From Novosphingobium chloroacetimidivorans (GTDB lineage: Bacteria > Pseudomonadota > Alphaproteobacteria > Sphingomonadales > Sphingomonadaceae), in contig NZ_JACHLR010000006.1 of NCBI RefSeq assembly GCF_014204535.1, positions 62,001 to 126,000 of the forward strand: a stretch of DNA of 64,000 bases, given 5' to 3'. Shown piece by piece: positions 53,208-61,952 of this stretch. Made by a program: the position numbers and the translations under genes. The number at the start of each line of letters is the position of its first letter. Positions within the stretch are counted from its first letter, which is position 1. A model generated the notes under the pieces. It was given only the letters and a program-made list of their open reading frames with translations, was not told the origin of the DNA and did no database searches.

Positions 53208-54734
53208 ATGCCTGCGCAGACCCAGACGCTCGACCATCTCGCCGAGCGGGGAGCGGCCGATGCGCCAGCCCTGGTGCTGCGCGAGGGCACGATTAACCAC
53301 GAGACCTTAAGAACGCGTGTCGCTGCGCTGGCGGGCTGGCTGCAGGCACGCGTGCCGCAGCCAGGCGCACGGGTCGCGACCTGGGCTGCCAAGGGCGAGC
53401 TCACGTGCCTCATGCCGCTCGCCGCGGCGCGGGCCGGGCTGGTGCACGTGCCGGTGAACCCGCTACTCAAGCGCGCGCAAGTGGCACACATACTGGAGGA
53501 CAGCGGCGCGGTGCTGCTGATCGGCACGCCGGCGCGGCTCAAGACCCTCGAGCCCGAGGATCTGCCGGAAGGCTGCACCGTGTTCGAGGAAGGGGCCGCG
53601 CTTGATGAAGCAAGCGCCTGTGGCGCGGCGCTGCCGCCGTCCGCGGGCGATCCGCACGCCCTTGCCGCCATCCTCTACACCAGCGGTTCCACCGGCCGGC
53701 CCAAGGGCGTGATGCTCAGCCACGCCAACATGTGGCTCGGGGCCGAGAGCGTGGCGCAGTACCTGGAACTCGGGCCGGACGACCGCGCGCTGGCGGTGCT
53801 GCCGCTGTCGTTCGACTATGGCCAGAACCAGCTGCTGAGCACATGGTTCGCGGGCGGTTGCGTGATCCCGCTCGACTATCTGGTGCCGCGCGACGTGGTG
53901 AAGGCTGTCGAGAAGCATGGCGTCACCACACTCGCCGCCGTGCCGCCGCTGTGGGTGCAGCTGACCGAGCTGGAGTGGCCGGCGCAGACAGCGGCCAGAC
54001 TGCGTCGCCTGACGAACAGCGGCGGCGCCCTGACCGTCGATCTGGTGCGCCGGTTGCGAGCGCTTTTCCCGCAGGCGCGCCTGTTTCCGATGTACGGGCT
54101 GACCGAGGCGTTTCGCTCCACCTACCTGGATCCCGGCCTGGTCGACGAGCATCCGACTTCGATGGGCAAGGCGATCCCGCATGCGGAAATCCTGGTGATC
54201 GATGAGGACGGCCAGGTCGCTGCCGACAACGTGGAGGGCGAGTTGGTGCATTGCGGTCCGCTGGTGGCACAAGGCTACTGGCAGGATGCAGAGCGCACGG
54301 CCGAGCGCTTCAAGCCGGCACCTGCCGCGTCGCGCTATGGCGGCATGGCGGTGTGGTCGGGCGACCGGGTGCGGCGCGACGCGGATGGGCTGCTCTATTT
54401 CGTCGGCCGTCGCGACGCGATGATCAAATCGGCGGGCAACCGCATCAGCCCGCAGGAGATCGAGGAAGCCGCGCTCGCCACCGGACTGGTGGTGGAGGCC
54501 GTGGCGCTCGGCGTTCCCGATGAGCGGCTAGGGCAGGCGGTACACCTCGTCGTGCGTCCTGCGCCCGGCGTCGACGATGCGGCGCAGGCCTTGCCCAAGC
54601 GCCTGGCGCAGGACCTGCCCAACTTCATGCAGCCGCGCCTGATCCATTGGCGCGAGGCGATGCCGATCGGGCCCAACGGAAAGATCGACCGAAACGGTCT
54701 GCAGCAGGAAGTCCGACAGGAGTTGGCCGCATGA
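53208..54734 (+). CDS. AMP-forming acyl-CoA/acyl-ACP ligase, exosortase A-associated
   Basis: The 508-residue enzyme is an acyl-adenylating ligase with the P-loop LYTSGSTGRPKGVML, the A5 motif MYGLTEAFRSTYLDP, the A7 motif WSGDRVRRDADGLLYFVGR and the C-terminal lysine in IGPNGKIDRNGLQ. It matches the ligase family that occurs with XrtA loci. With the ACP and the PLP decarboxylase it may load an acid onto the carrier. It overlaps the decarboxylase gene by 4 bases. The ATG has GGAG upstream. Confidence 0.9.
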   Translation: MPAQTQTLDHLAERGAADAPALVLREGTINHETLRTRVAALAGWLQARVPQPGARVATWAAKGELTCLMPLAAARAGLVHVPVNPLLKRAQVAHILEDSGAVLLIGTPARLKTLEPEDLPEGCTVFEEGAALDEASACGAALPPSAGDPHALAAILYTSGSTGRPKGVMLSHANMWLGAESVAQYLELGPDDRALAVLPLSFDYGQNQLLSTWFAGGCVIPLDYLVPRDVVKAVEKHGVTTLAAVPPLWVQLTELEWPAQTAARLRRLTNSGGALTVDLVRRLRALFPQARLFPMYGLTEAFRSTYLDPGLVDEHPTSMGKAIPHAEILVIDEDGQVAADNVEGELVHCGPLVAQGYWQDAERTAERFKPAPAASRYGGMAVWSGDRVRRDADGLLYFVGRRDAMIKSAGNRISPQEIEEAALATGLVVEAVALGVPDERLGQAVHLVVRPAPGVDDAAQALPKRLAQDLPNFMQPRLIHWREAMPIGPNGKIDRNGLQQEVRQELAA

Positions 54735-55957
54735 AGGCGCTTGGGCCGATCCCGGCTGGGTACGAAGCCATCGACGGCGTGCTGGCGGTGGCCGGCCGGC
54801 CGGTTACCGAGTGGGTGGAGGAGGCGGGCGAGACGCCGCTGTTCCTCTACTCCGCCGACCTGATCCGCGCCCGCGTGGCACAGCTGCGCGCCGCCATGCC
54901 CGAGCAGCTGGCTCTGCATTATGCCGTCAAGGCCAACCCGTTCGGGCCGGTGCTGGAGCTGTTTTCCGGGCTGGTCGACGGCTTCGACATCGCGTCCGGC
55001 GGTGAGCTGGCGCTGGTGCAGGCAGCGGGGATCGCTTCGGCGCGCGTCAGTTTCGCCGGGCCGGGCAAGCGCGACCGCGAACTGGAAGCTGCCATTGCGG
55101 CGGGCGTCACGCTGAACCTCGAGAGCGAGGCCGAAGCTTGGCGCGCGATTGCGATCGCCGAGACGCTGGGCATGACGCCGCGGCTCGCGATTCGCGTCAA
55201 TCCTTCGTTCGACCTCAAGGGTTCGGGCATGAAGATGGGCGGCGGCGCGAAGCAATTCGGCATCGACGCCGAGCGCGTGCCGGCGCTTGCTCGCGAGATC
55301 GTGGCCGCGGGCGCAGAGTGGCGCGGGTTTCACATCTTCGCCGGCAGCCAGGCGCTCGACGCCTCCGCGATTGCCGATACACAGGCCCAGGCGATCGCAC
55401 TGGCCGCGCAGCTTGCGCAGGAGAGCGGGATCGCCGTGCCGCATTGCAATCTGGGCGGCGGCATGGGCATTCCTTATTTCCCCGGCGACATGCCGGTGGA
55501 TGTCACCCTTGTCGGCGAGCGGCTCGCCGAGCAGTTCGCGGCACTGCCGGACGAACTGCGCGAGACGGAATTCTGCATGGAGCTAGGCCGCTACCTGGTC
55601 GGCGAGGCGGGGGTCTATGTCACGCGAATCGTGGATCGCAAGGTGAGCCATGGCGAGGTCTTCCTCGTCACCGATGGGGGCCTTCACCATCAGCTTGCGG
55701 CATCCGGCAACTTCGGCACCGTGGTGCGGCGCAATTATCCCGTCGCGATCGCGACCCGCTATGGGGCGGAGGTCGAAGAAGAGGCGAGCGTGGTCGGCTG
55801 CCTGTGCACCCCGCTCGACCGCCTGGCCGACAAGGCCGGCTTTCCGCAAGCGGATGTCGGCGATCTCGTCGCCGTGTTCTGCGCAGGAGCCTACGGAGCC
55901 AGCGCGAGCCCCTCGGCGTTCCTGGGGCAGGGTGCGGCTGTTGAGTTGCTGGTTTGA
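54731..55957 (+). CDS. PLP-dependent decarboxylase, exosortase A-associated
   Basis: The 408-residue protein is a fold-III PLP decarboxylase like LysA and ornithine decarboxylase. The PLP lysine is Lys67 in HYAVKANPF, followed by GFDIASGGEL, the glycine loop NLGGGMGIPY and MELGRYLVGEAG. The XrtA-associated subgroup has an unknown substrate. Coupled translation with the ligase (ATGA overlap) suggests one pathway that decarboxylates an amino acid or amino-acyl compound. A hairpin follows the gene. Confidence 0.9.
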   Translation: MKALGPIPAGYEAIDGVLAVAGRPVTEWVEEAGETPLFLYSADLIRARVAQLRAAMPEQLALHYAVKANPFGPVLELFSGLVDGFDIASGGELALVQAAGIASARVSFAGPGKRDRELEAAIAAGVTLNLESEAEAWRAIAIAETLGMTPRLAIRVNPSFDLKGSGMKMGGGAKQFGIDAERVPALAREIVAAGAEWRGFHIFAGSQALDASAIADTQAQAIALAAQLAQESGIAVPHCNLGGGMGIPYFPGDMPVDVTLVGERLAEQFAALPDELRETEFCMELGRYLVGEAGVYVTRIVDRKVSHGEVFLVTDGGLHHQLAASGNFGTVVRRNYPVAIATRYGAEVEEEASVVGCLCTPLDRLADKAGFPQADVGDLVAVFCAGAYGASASPSAFLGQGAAVELLV

Positions 55958-55967
55958 GCTGATTCTC

Positions 55968-55993
55968 GCGAAAACCGGATCGGCCGTTTTCGC
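55968..55993 (+). terminator. Hairpin after the decarboxylase gene
   Basis: An 8-bp stem GCGAAAAC/GTTTTCGC lies 10 bases after the stop and probably ends the ligase-decarboxylase transcript. Confidence 0.5.
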
Positions 55994-56089
55994 CGACACT
56001 AACCCCCTCTTAGTGACGGCGCGTTAGCTTAGATCCCTATCGCTTTTAAGAAGACACCGGATATCCCGGTGCCGACGCCCGGATCTCGT

Positions 56090-56653
56090 ATGACAGCAGC
56101 CAGAAAATTGATGCATTGGCTCTCTTGGGCTCGGTCAAACAGGCTAGTGAATTCCATTGTCATTGTCGGGGCATGCGCAGTGTATTTGGCGTTGCTTGGA
56201 CCTGAACCAAGATCCTTCACTCAGGTACATGAAGTGGCAGCACGATCAAAGACGACTAGGTTGGAAGGCGTACTTGATTTTGCGGACATCCGACACAGGT
56301 ACCTTCGACTGCGTACTTGCCGCAGCAGCATCCGAGTTCAATGCGACAGCTTCAAGCGTTCAATAGGATGCTATCCGCATGGGGAGCAGCTTCCTACAAA
56401 AGTAAGTGTTGAGATATTTCGTTTTGAAGGAAGAAACATATTGATGTCCGTTCGCGACATAAACGGAACCATCATTTTAAATCGTGCCACACAGCTACGG
56501 CGGCTCAAAGGCAATGCTATGGCTGTCGCGAAATTAAACGTTACTCATTATGTATGGACAGGCTTAATCATGGGAATGGTTTTTGCCCTTCTCAGGGATT
56601 TCTATCTTCGACGGCAGCAAAGGTCGAGTGAGCGAAAAGCAACTGAGCTTTAG
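56090..56653 (+). CDS. Hypothetical membrane protein, lower-GC insert
   Basis: I do not recognise the family. The 187-residue product (ATG at 56090; a GTG at 56069 is also open) has two hydrophobic segments, near residues 22-38 and again near 160-175, with a basic soluble part between containing four cysteines. It should therefore be an inner-membrane protein with both ends on the same side. Base composition is much lower in GC (roughly 45% by eye) than all neighbours and codon use is different, which points to acquired DNA inserted between the two halves of the XrtA locus. Confidence 0.55.
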   Translation: MTAARKLMHWLSWARSNRLVNSIVIVGACAVYLALLGPEPRSFTQVHEVAARSKTTRLEGVLDFADIRHRYLRLRTCRSSIRVQCDSFKRSIGCYPHGEQLPTKVSVEIFRFEGRNILMSVRDINGTIILNRATQLRRLKGNAMAVAKLNVTHYVWTGLIMGMVFALLRDFYLRRQQRSSERKATEL

Positions 56654-56921
56654 GTCCACGGTTAGCGTGTGACTGCTCTCCACCCCAACTTAGATATCTA
56701 CCGACGTAGTCCGCAATCTTGGGACACGCCCTTCGTTCACAAAGGTGCAGCGCACCCCGCCGCGAGATTGCACGCGAATTAAGGCTCCCACTTCTACCCG
56801 TCCCAAAGCGGGACCCACCCCACCGACGCAGTTTCCCTAACCTAATATTCACCCTTTGGCGGGATAGCGGAGGCTGATTTCAGCCGGCCGCGTGAATGGT
56901 CGGCGTAACAGGGATGTGTCC
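56654..56921. other. 268-bp region before the polysaccharide export operon
   Basis: No gene is seen. The first part keeps the lower GC of the preceding gene. TAATAT at 56843-56848 could be a -10 box, and a perfect hairpin GGCTGA-TT-TCAGCC (56872-56885) lies in the leader of the export gene, where it could be an operator or act on the RNA. The operon promoter is probably here. Confidence 0.35.
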
Positions 56922-57563
56922 ATGCCGAACGTACGCCTAGCCCGTCTCCTGGCCGGCAGCGCGATGGTGAGCCTGGTGCTGTCCGGCTGCTCGACCGCGA
57001 GCGGGCCGCAGCTGCCGCCGGCATCGTTCGTGTCGATGCAGGAAGGCCCTGGCGAGGAATACGTGATCGGTCCGCTCGACGAGCTGACGATCTTCGTGTG
57101 GCGCAATCCCGAGCTCGGCGCCAAGGTCCAGGTCCGTCCCGACGGGCGCATCACCACGCCGTTGATCACCGACATGCCGGCAGTGGGCAAGACCCCGTCG
57201 ATGCTGGCCGAGGACATTCGCCTCCAGCTGTCGCAGTACATCCAGGAGCCGCTGGTCTCGGTCATCGTCGACAAGTTCGCCGGCACCTTCAGCCAGCAGA
57301 TTCGCGTCGTCGGTGCGACCGAGAAGCCGGCCTCGATCCCCTATCGGGCCAACATGACGCTGCTCGACGCCATGATCGCCGTGGGCGGCCTGTCCGAGTA
57401 CGCCGCGGGCAACAAGGCGCGGCTGATCCGCTTCGACAAGTCCACCGGCAAGCAGACCGAATTCGCCATCAAGCTGGGCGACTTGCTGAAGAAGGGCGAC
57501 AGCAAGGCCAACGTCATGCTCGCTCCGGGCGACGTGATCATCATTCCCGAGAGCATGTTCTGA
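56922..57563 (+). CDS. Polysaccharide export outer-membrane lipoprotein (Wza-like, XrtA-associated)
   Basis: The 213-residue product has a lipoprotein signal peptide (lipobox LSGC), then the Poly_export domain (YVIGPLDELTIFVWRNPELG, VQVRPDGRITTPLI) and an SLBB domain (IRVVGATEKPASIPYRANMTLLDAMIAVGG). It should form the outer-membrane part of the exopolysaccharide channel. It is shorter than Wza, as usual for the XrtA group. The ATG at 56922 has AGGGA upstream. It begins the polysaccharide operon and is followed after 37 bases by the chain-length gene. Confidence 0.92.
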   Translation: MPNVRLARLLAGSAMVSLVLSGCSTASGPQLPPASFVSMQEGPGEEYVIGPLDELTIFVWRNPELGAKVQVRPDGRITTPLITDMPAVGKTPSMLAEDIRLQLSQYIQEPLVSVIVDKFAGTFSQQIRVVGATEKPASIPYRANMTLLDAMIAVGGLSEYAAGNKARLIRFDKSTGKQTEFAIKLGDLLKKGDSKANVMLAPGDVIIIPESMF

Positions 57564-57600
57564 GCATGGTCGGCCGGAACGGACGAGGGCGGGCAAGCCG

Positions 57601-59118
57601 ATGAATTCGATCTACGAAGAGGCGCTGGCGGCGGTTCACTCGGTCTGGCACCGCAAGTGGCTGGCCCTGGCCGTCGCCTGGGCGATCTGCCTGCTTGGCT
57701 GGCTGGTCGTGGCGCTGATCCCCAACAGCTACGAATCGCAGGCGCGCATCTTCATCCAGCTGGATGACGCCCTGGCGGAGCAGGTCGGCATCGGCGTGGC
57801 CGACCGCAAGCGCGATATCGAGCGTATCCGTCAGACGCTGACCAGCGCGGTGAACCTCGAGAAGGTCATCCGTTCGACGTCGCTGGGCGACCGCATCGAA
57901 TCGCCCAAGGCGATGGAAGCGGCGGTGCTCAGCCTCGCCGACAACATCAAGGTCGTGAGCGAGCAGGACAACCTGTTCAACATCACGGCCATCTCCGCCG
58001 ACAGTTCGCTCTCCGACGCCGAGAACGCCAAGGTGGCGCAGGCGGTGGCGCAGAAGCTGATCGACATTTTCCGCGAGGAGAACCTCTCCGGCAACCGCGG
58101 CGAGATGACCGAGACGCTCGAGTTCGTGAACGGCCAGCTCGCCCAGCGCGAGAAGGAGCTGGAGAACGCCGAGAACCGCCGTCGCATCTTCGAGCAGGCG
58201 CATCCGGAAATGGCGCAAGGCGGGGCGAACAGCTCGGCCCGGCTCGATTCGGCACGTAGCGAGTTGCGCGGCGTCGAAGCCGATCTGGTGGCCGCACAGA
58301 GTGCTGCGGCGGCGATGAACGGGCAGCTTGCCGGAACGCCGCGTACGCTTGCAGGAGCGGGCGGTGGCGCCTCCGCGTCGCTGGCGCGTGCCGAGGCGGA
58401 CCTTGCTGGCATGCGCGCACGCGGTCTGACCGAAAGCCATCCCGATGTGATCGCCGCGCGCAACCAGGTGGCGGCGTTGAAGTCCCCGGCCGCGCAGGAA
58501 GCGGCGAGCGGCGGCGGCGTGCCCAACCCGGCCTATAGCTCGCTCGAATCGATGCGCGCCGACCGCCAGGCGACGGTGCAGGCGTTGACCTCGCGCCGCG
58601 CAGGGCTCCAGTCCGAGATCGCCCAGCTGACCGCTCAGGCGCTCGACAACCCGGAAGCCGCAGCCGAAGCGCAGAAGATCAGCCGCGACTATGCCGTGCT
58701 CAAGGATCAGTACGACAAGCTCCTGCAGGACCGCGAGGAACTGCGCCTGCGGGGCGAGATCAAGACCGAGCGCGAGGCGGTGAAGTTCGAAGTGGTCGAT
58801 CCGCCGACGACTCCACGCGCGCCCACCGCGCCGAACCGTCCGGTGCTGCTGTTCGGCGTGTTGATCGTGGGACTGGTCGGCGGTGCCGGTGCGGCGTTCG
58901 GCATGGGCAAGCTGCGCTCCACCTTTGCCACCACCGCAGGGCTGGAGCGCACCACCGGACTGCCAGTGCTCGGCGCGATCTCGCAGACCCTGACCGACTC
59001 GGCCCGACGCCTGCGCGCGAAGCGGCTGAAGCTCTGGTACGGCGGCACCGCTGCCCTGGGCGGCCTGTTCGTGCTGCTGCTCGCGGTTGAATTCATCCAG
59101 CGCGGCATGGTGGCCTGA
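57601..59118 (+). CDS. Polysaccharide chain-length determinant, XrtA-associated (Wzz/GNVR)
   Basis: The 505-residue inner-membrane protein has a first transmembrane segment near residues 20-42 and the Wzz domain (NSYESQARIFIQLDDALAEQ). A long coiled coil follows (about 160-330, with ENAENRRRIFEQAHPEMAQ), then a GNVR-type region before the second membrane helix near 415-440, and a third hydrophobic segment at the end. It sets polymer length and links export to the tyrosine kinase encoded next. It precedes the kinase gene by 10 bases. Confidence 0.93.
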   Translation: MNSIYEEALAAVHSVWHRKWLALAVAWAICLLGWLVVALIPNSYESQARIFIQLDDALAEQVGIGVADRKRDIERIRQTLTSAVNLEKVIRSTSLGDRIESPKAMEAAVLSLADNIKVVSEQDNLFNITAISADSSLSDAENAKVAQAVAQKLIDIFREENLSGNRGEMTETLEFVNGQLAQREKELENAENRRRIFEQAHPEMAQGGANSSARLDSARSELRGVEADLVAAQSAAAAMNGQLAGTPRTLAGAGGGASASLARAEADLAGMRARGLTESHPDVIAARNQVAALKSPAAQEAASGGGVPNPAYSSLESMRADRQATVQALTSRRAGLQSEIAQLTAQALDNPEAAAEAQKISRDYAVLKDQYDKLLQDREELRLRGEIKTEREAVKFEVVDPPTTPRAPTAPNRPVLLFGVLIVGLVGGAGAAFGMGKLRSTFATTAGLERTTGLPVLGAISQTLTDSARRLRAKRLKLWYGGTAALGGLFVLLLAVEFIQRGMVA

Positions 59119-59128
59119 GGACACGGAC

Positions 59129-60208
59129 ATGACCGACCAGAGCAAGATCCCCCTCCCGCTGCGCGACAAGGCCGAGCCTTCGAGCGATTCCCTGATCGAA
59201 CGGGCGGCCGAGCGTTTCGACTTCACGCGCTACATGGCGGCGCCCAGGCCCGAGGCATTGCCGCCCAAGCGTGAGCCGGCCCTGCGGGCGAAGAAGGTGG
59301 GGGCGGCTCCTGAGACCCTTCCCCCCGTACCCACTCCCGTTCGTGTCGAGCGAAGTCGAGACACGTTTGCGCCAGAACCCGGTGTCCCGACTTCGCTCGA
59401 TACGAACGGGACGGGAGAGATCGCTTCCAAGACCGCGGTTGCAGAAACCCAGGTCGCTCCCGCCATCTTCTCCACGGAACGCCACGCCATCGACCGCGAG
59501 CACTTGCGCGAGAACGGCCTGATCGTGCCCGAAGGTTCGGTCACCGGGCTGCTCGAGGAGTTCCGCATCGTCAAGCGCCAGCTGATGGTCCAAGCTTCGG
59601 AGCTGCGCCGCCAGACGGCAGGCAGCAAGGCCCAGCGCGTGCTGATCAGCTCGCCGCATCCGGGCGAGGGCAAGACCTATTGCGCCACCAACCTGGCGCT
59701 GTCGATCGCGGCGGAGAAGGACAGCGATGTCCTGCTGGTCGACGCCGACTTCGCCAAGCCCTCAATCCTTTCCGCCCTTGGGCTGCCGGGCGGGCCGGGG
59801 CTGATGGATGCATTGATGGACGACAAGGCCGATGTCGCGCAGTTCGTGCTCGGCACCGACATCCCGGGCCTGTGGGTTCTGCCGGCCGGCAACACGACCA
59901 CGAACGACAGCGAGTACTTGTCCAGCGCGCGCACCGAGAAGGTGCTGGAGCGGCTGACGCAGGGCGCGCCGGGCCGCATGGTCATCTTCGATTCGCCGCC
60001 TGCGCTCGCGGCGTCGCCTGCCGCCGAACTGGCCAAGTACGTCGGCCAGGCCGTAGTGATCGTGCGCGCGGACTGTACCGGGCAGGGCGCGCTGGAGGAT
60101 GCGGTGTCGCTGCTGTCCTCGTGTCCCAACATCCAGCTGCTGCTCAATGCGGTGCAGTTCAGCCCGAGTGGGCGCAGCTTCGGCTCCTATTACGGATACA
60201 GGGAATGA
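59129..60208 (+). CDS. XrtA-associated tyrosine autokinase (BY-kinase), with in-frame repeat insertion
   Basis: The 359-residue cytoplasmic BY-kinase has Walker A SSPHPGEGKT (174-183), Walker A' VLLVDADF (201-208), Walker B in MVIFDSPPAL, and a C-terminal tyrosine group SYYGYRE for autophosphorylation. It should cycle with the chain-length protein to control polymer export. The N-terminal linker before the kinase domain is long. Residues 70-94 are encoded exactly by the 75-bp palindromic repeat also seen in murB. The ATG at 59129 follows GAGGACACGG. The stop overlaps the next start. Confidence 0.93.
   Translation: MTDQSKIPLPLRDKAEPSSDSLIERAAERFDFTRYMAAPRPEALPPKREPALRAKKVGAAPETLPPVPTPVRVERSRDTFAPEPGVPTSLDTNGTGEIASKTAVAETQVAPAIFSTERHAIDREHLRENGLIVPEGSVTGLLEEFRIVKRQLMVQASELRRQTAGSKAQRVLISSPHPGEGKTYCATNLALSIAAEKDSDVLLVDADFAKPSILSALGLPGGPGLMDALMDDKADVAQFVLGTDIPGLWVLPAGNTTTNDSEYLSSARTEKVLERLTQGAPGRMVIFDSPPALAASPAAELAKYVGQAVVIVRADCTGQGALEDAVSLLSSCPNIQLLLNAVQFSPSGRSFGSYYGYRE
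59336..59410. repeat. 75-bp palindromic repeat, copy 2, in frame within the tyrosine kinase gene
   Basis: Arms 59336-59364 and 59382-59410 (29 bp) are inverted copies with 27 of 29 positions paired, and the spacer is 17 bp. It is aligned with codon boundaries and translates to a peptide of the pattern VRVERSRDT...LDTNG, matching the murB copy at most positions. Confidence 0.93.
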
Positions 60209-61932
60209 CCCCGATGGCTCGCACCTTCCTGACATCGGCTGCGCTGACGGCGCTGGTGTTGCCGACGGCGATCCAGGCCCAGTCGATCGGCTATGGCAAC
60301 GTCGGCGACGGTCCTGGAGCAGACGCGCCAAGCGATGCTCCAGACACCGGCAGGCCCGCGCGCTCCGGCCGCAACGGGCGGGGCGGCGGCGGCAAGCAGG
60401 TCGCCGTGATCCCCTACGTCGAGGTCAACCAGATCGTGAACGCCGAGCTTTCGCCCGGCGACGAGGTGCTGACCTATACCCAGGTCGCGGCCGGCGTGGA
60501 CGCCTCGATCTCGGGGCGCAACAACGCGCTGGCTGCTTCGGTACGCTACGAGCACCACTTTGGCTGGGGCAAGCGGGCCGGCGATGGCGATACCATCAGC
60601 GGCCTCGTCAACGGATACACCACCGTGGCGCGCGGCCTTACGGTCGAGGGCGGCGCACTCGCAACCCGGGCTAGCGGCGATCGCGGCGGGGTGGGCTTCG
60701 GCAGCCGCGGGTTCGACGACAATGGCTCCACCAAGATCTACTCGGTCTACGCGGGTCCGTCGTTCGCGACGCGCGCGGGCGATGTCGCGCTTTCGGCCAA
60801 TTACCGCGCCGGCTACACCAAGGTGGATCAGGACAACGACGTCGACTTCGACGGCGAGGACTTCGGCATCGGCTCGTTCGACGTGTTCGACGAAAGCGTG
60901 GTGCAGATCGCCGACGTGTCGGCCATGCTCGCACCGGGCACCGCCTTGCCGGTCGGCCTTGGCGCTGCCGGCAGCTTTTATCAGGAAGACGTTTCCAACC
61001 TCGACCAGCGCGTGCGCGACATGCAGGCGCGTGGCATCGTCACCGTGCCGGTCAACCGCAACCTGCAAGTCACCGGCGCGCTCGGCTATGAGAACGTCGA
61101 GATTTCCAGCCGCGACGCGGTGCGAGGGCCGAATGGTGCGCCGCTGGTGCGCAATGGCCGTTACGTCACCGACGACAGCGCGCCGCGCCAGATCGCCTAC
61201 GATGTCGACGGCCTGATCTGGGACGTGGGCGTCATGTGGCGACCCAGCCGCCGCACCTCGCTGACCGCGCATGTCGGCCGGCGCTATGGCTCGACCAGCT
61301 TCAACGGCACGCTGACCTATGCGCCCAACGATCGCAGCGCGCTGAACGTCATGGTCTACGACAACGTCGCCGGATTCGGCGGCCAGGTCACGCGCCTGCT
61401 CGACGGACTGCCCGAGGATTTCGAGGCCGTGCGCGACCCGATCTCGGGCGAACTGCGCGGCTGCGCCTCGACGCTCAGCGGCAACGGCTGTCTGTCCGGC
61501 GCGCTCGGCTCGATCCGTTCGGCGACGTTCCGCGCCCGCGGCGTGGCGGCAAGCTACACCCTCAAGATGGGCGGGCTCGATGCCGGCATCGGTGCTGGCT
61601 ACGATCGCCGCAAGTTCATCGCGGCGCGCGGAACCATCCTCGCCTCCGCAAACGGCGTGGTCGACCAGAACTACTGGCTCGCCGCTTTCTTGAGCGGTCG
61701 CATCGATCCGCAGTCCGGCTGGGCCACCAACGGCTATGCGCAATGGCTGAAAAGCAACGACCTGGCGCTCGATAACATCACGAACGTCGGCGCCTCGGCC
61801 AGCTACTATCGCCTGCTTACCGCCCGCTTGCGCGCCACCGCCGCCGTCGGCATCGACGGCACGCTGCAACCCGAACCGCTCGACGACATCTGGACCGCCT
61901 CTGCCCTTGTTGGCATGCGTTACAGCTTCTGA
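60205..61932 (+). CDS. Outer-membrane beta-barrel protein of the XrtA/PEP-CTERM locus
   Basis: The 575-residue product has a signal peptide (LTSAALTALVLPTAIQAQS) and a long run of amphipathic strands ending in phenylalanine (LVGMRYSF), typical of an outer-membrane barrel of 16 or more strands. Position after the kinase and before the ATPase matches the family of large barrels found in XrtA loci, which may secrete or anchor the polymer. The ATG at 60205 overlaps the kinase stop; an ATG at 60214 is an alternative. Confidence 0.87.
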   Translation: MTPMARTFLTSAALTALVLPTAIQAQSIGYGNVGDGPGADAPSDAPDTGRPARSGRNGRGGGGKQVAVIPYVEVNQIVNAELSPGDEVLTYTQVAAGVDASISGRNNALAASVRYEHHFGWGKRAGDGDTISGLVNGYTTVARGLTVEGGALATRASGDRGGVGFGSRGFDDNGSTKIYSVYAGPSFATRAGDVALSANYRAGYTKVDQDNDVDFDGEDFGIGSFDVFDESVVQIADVSAMLAPGTALPVGLGAAGSFYQEDVSNLDQRVRDMQARGIVTVPVNRNLQVTGALGYENVEISSRDAVRGPNGAPLVRNGRYVTDDSAPRQIAYDVDGLIWDVGVMWRPSRRTSLTAHVGRRYGSTSFNGTLTYAPNDRSALNVMVYDNVAGFGGQVTRLLDGLPEDFEAVRDPISGELRGCASTLSGNGCLSGALGSIRSATFRARGVAASYTLKMGGLDAGIGAGYDRRKFIAARGTILASANGVVDQNYWLAAFLSGRIDPQSGWATNGYAQWLKSNDLALDNITNVGASASYYRLLTARLRATAAVGIDGTLQPEPLDDIWTASALVGMRYSF

Positions 61933-61952
61933 TCCGCCGTAGGAGATTTCCG

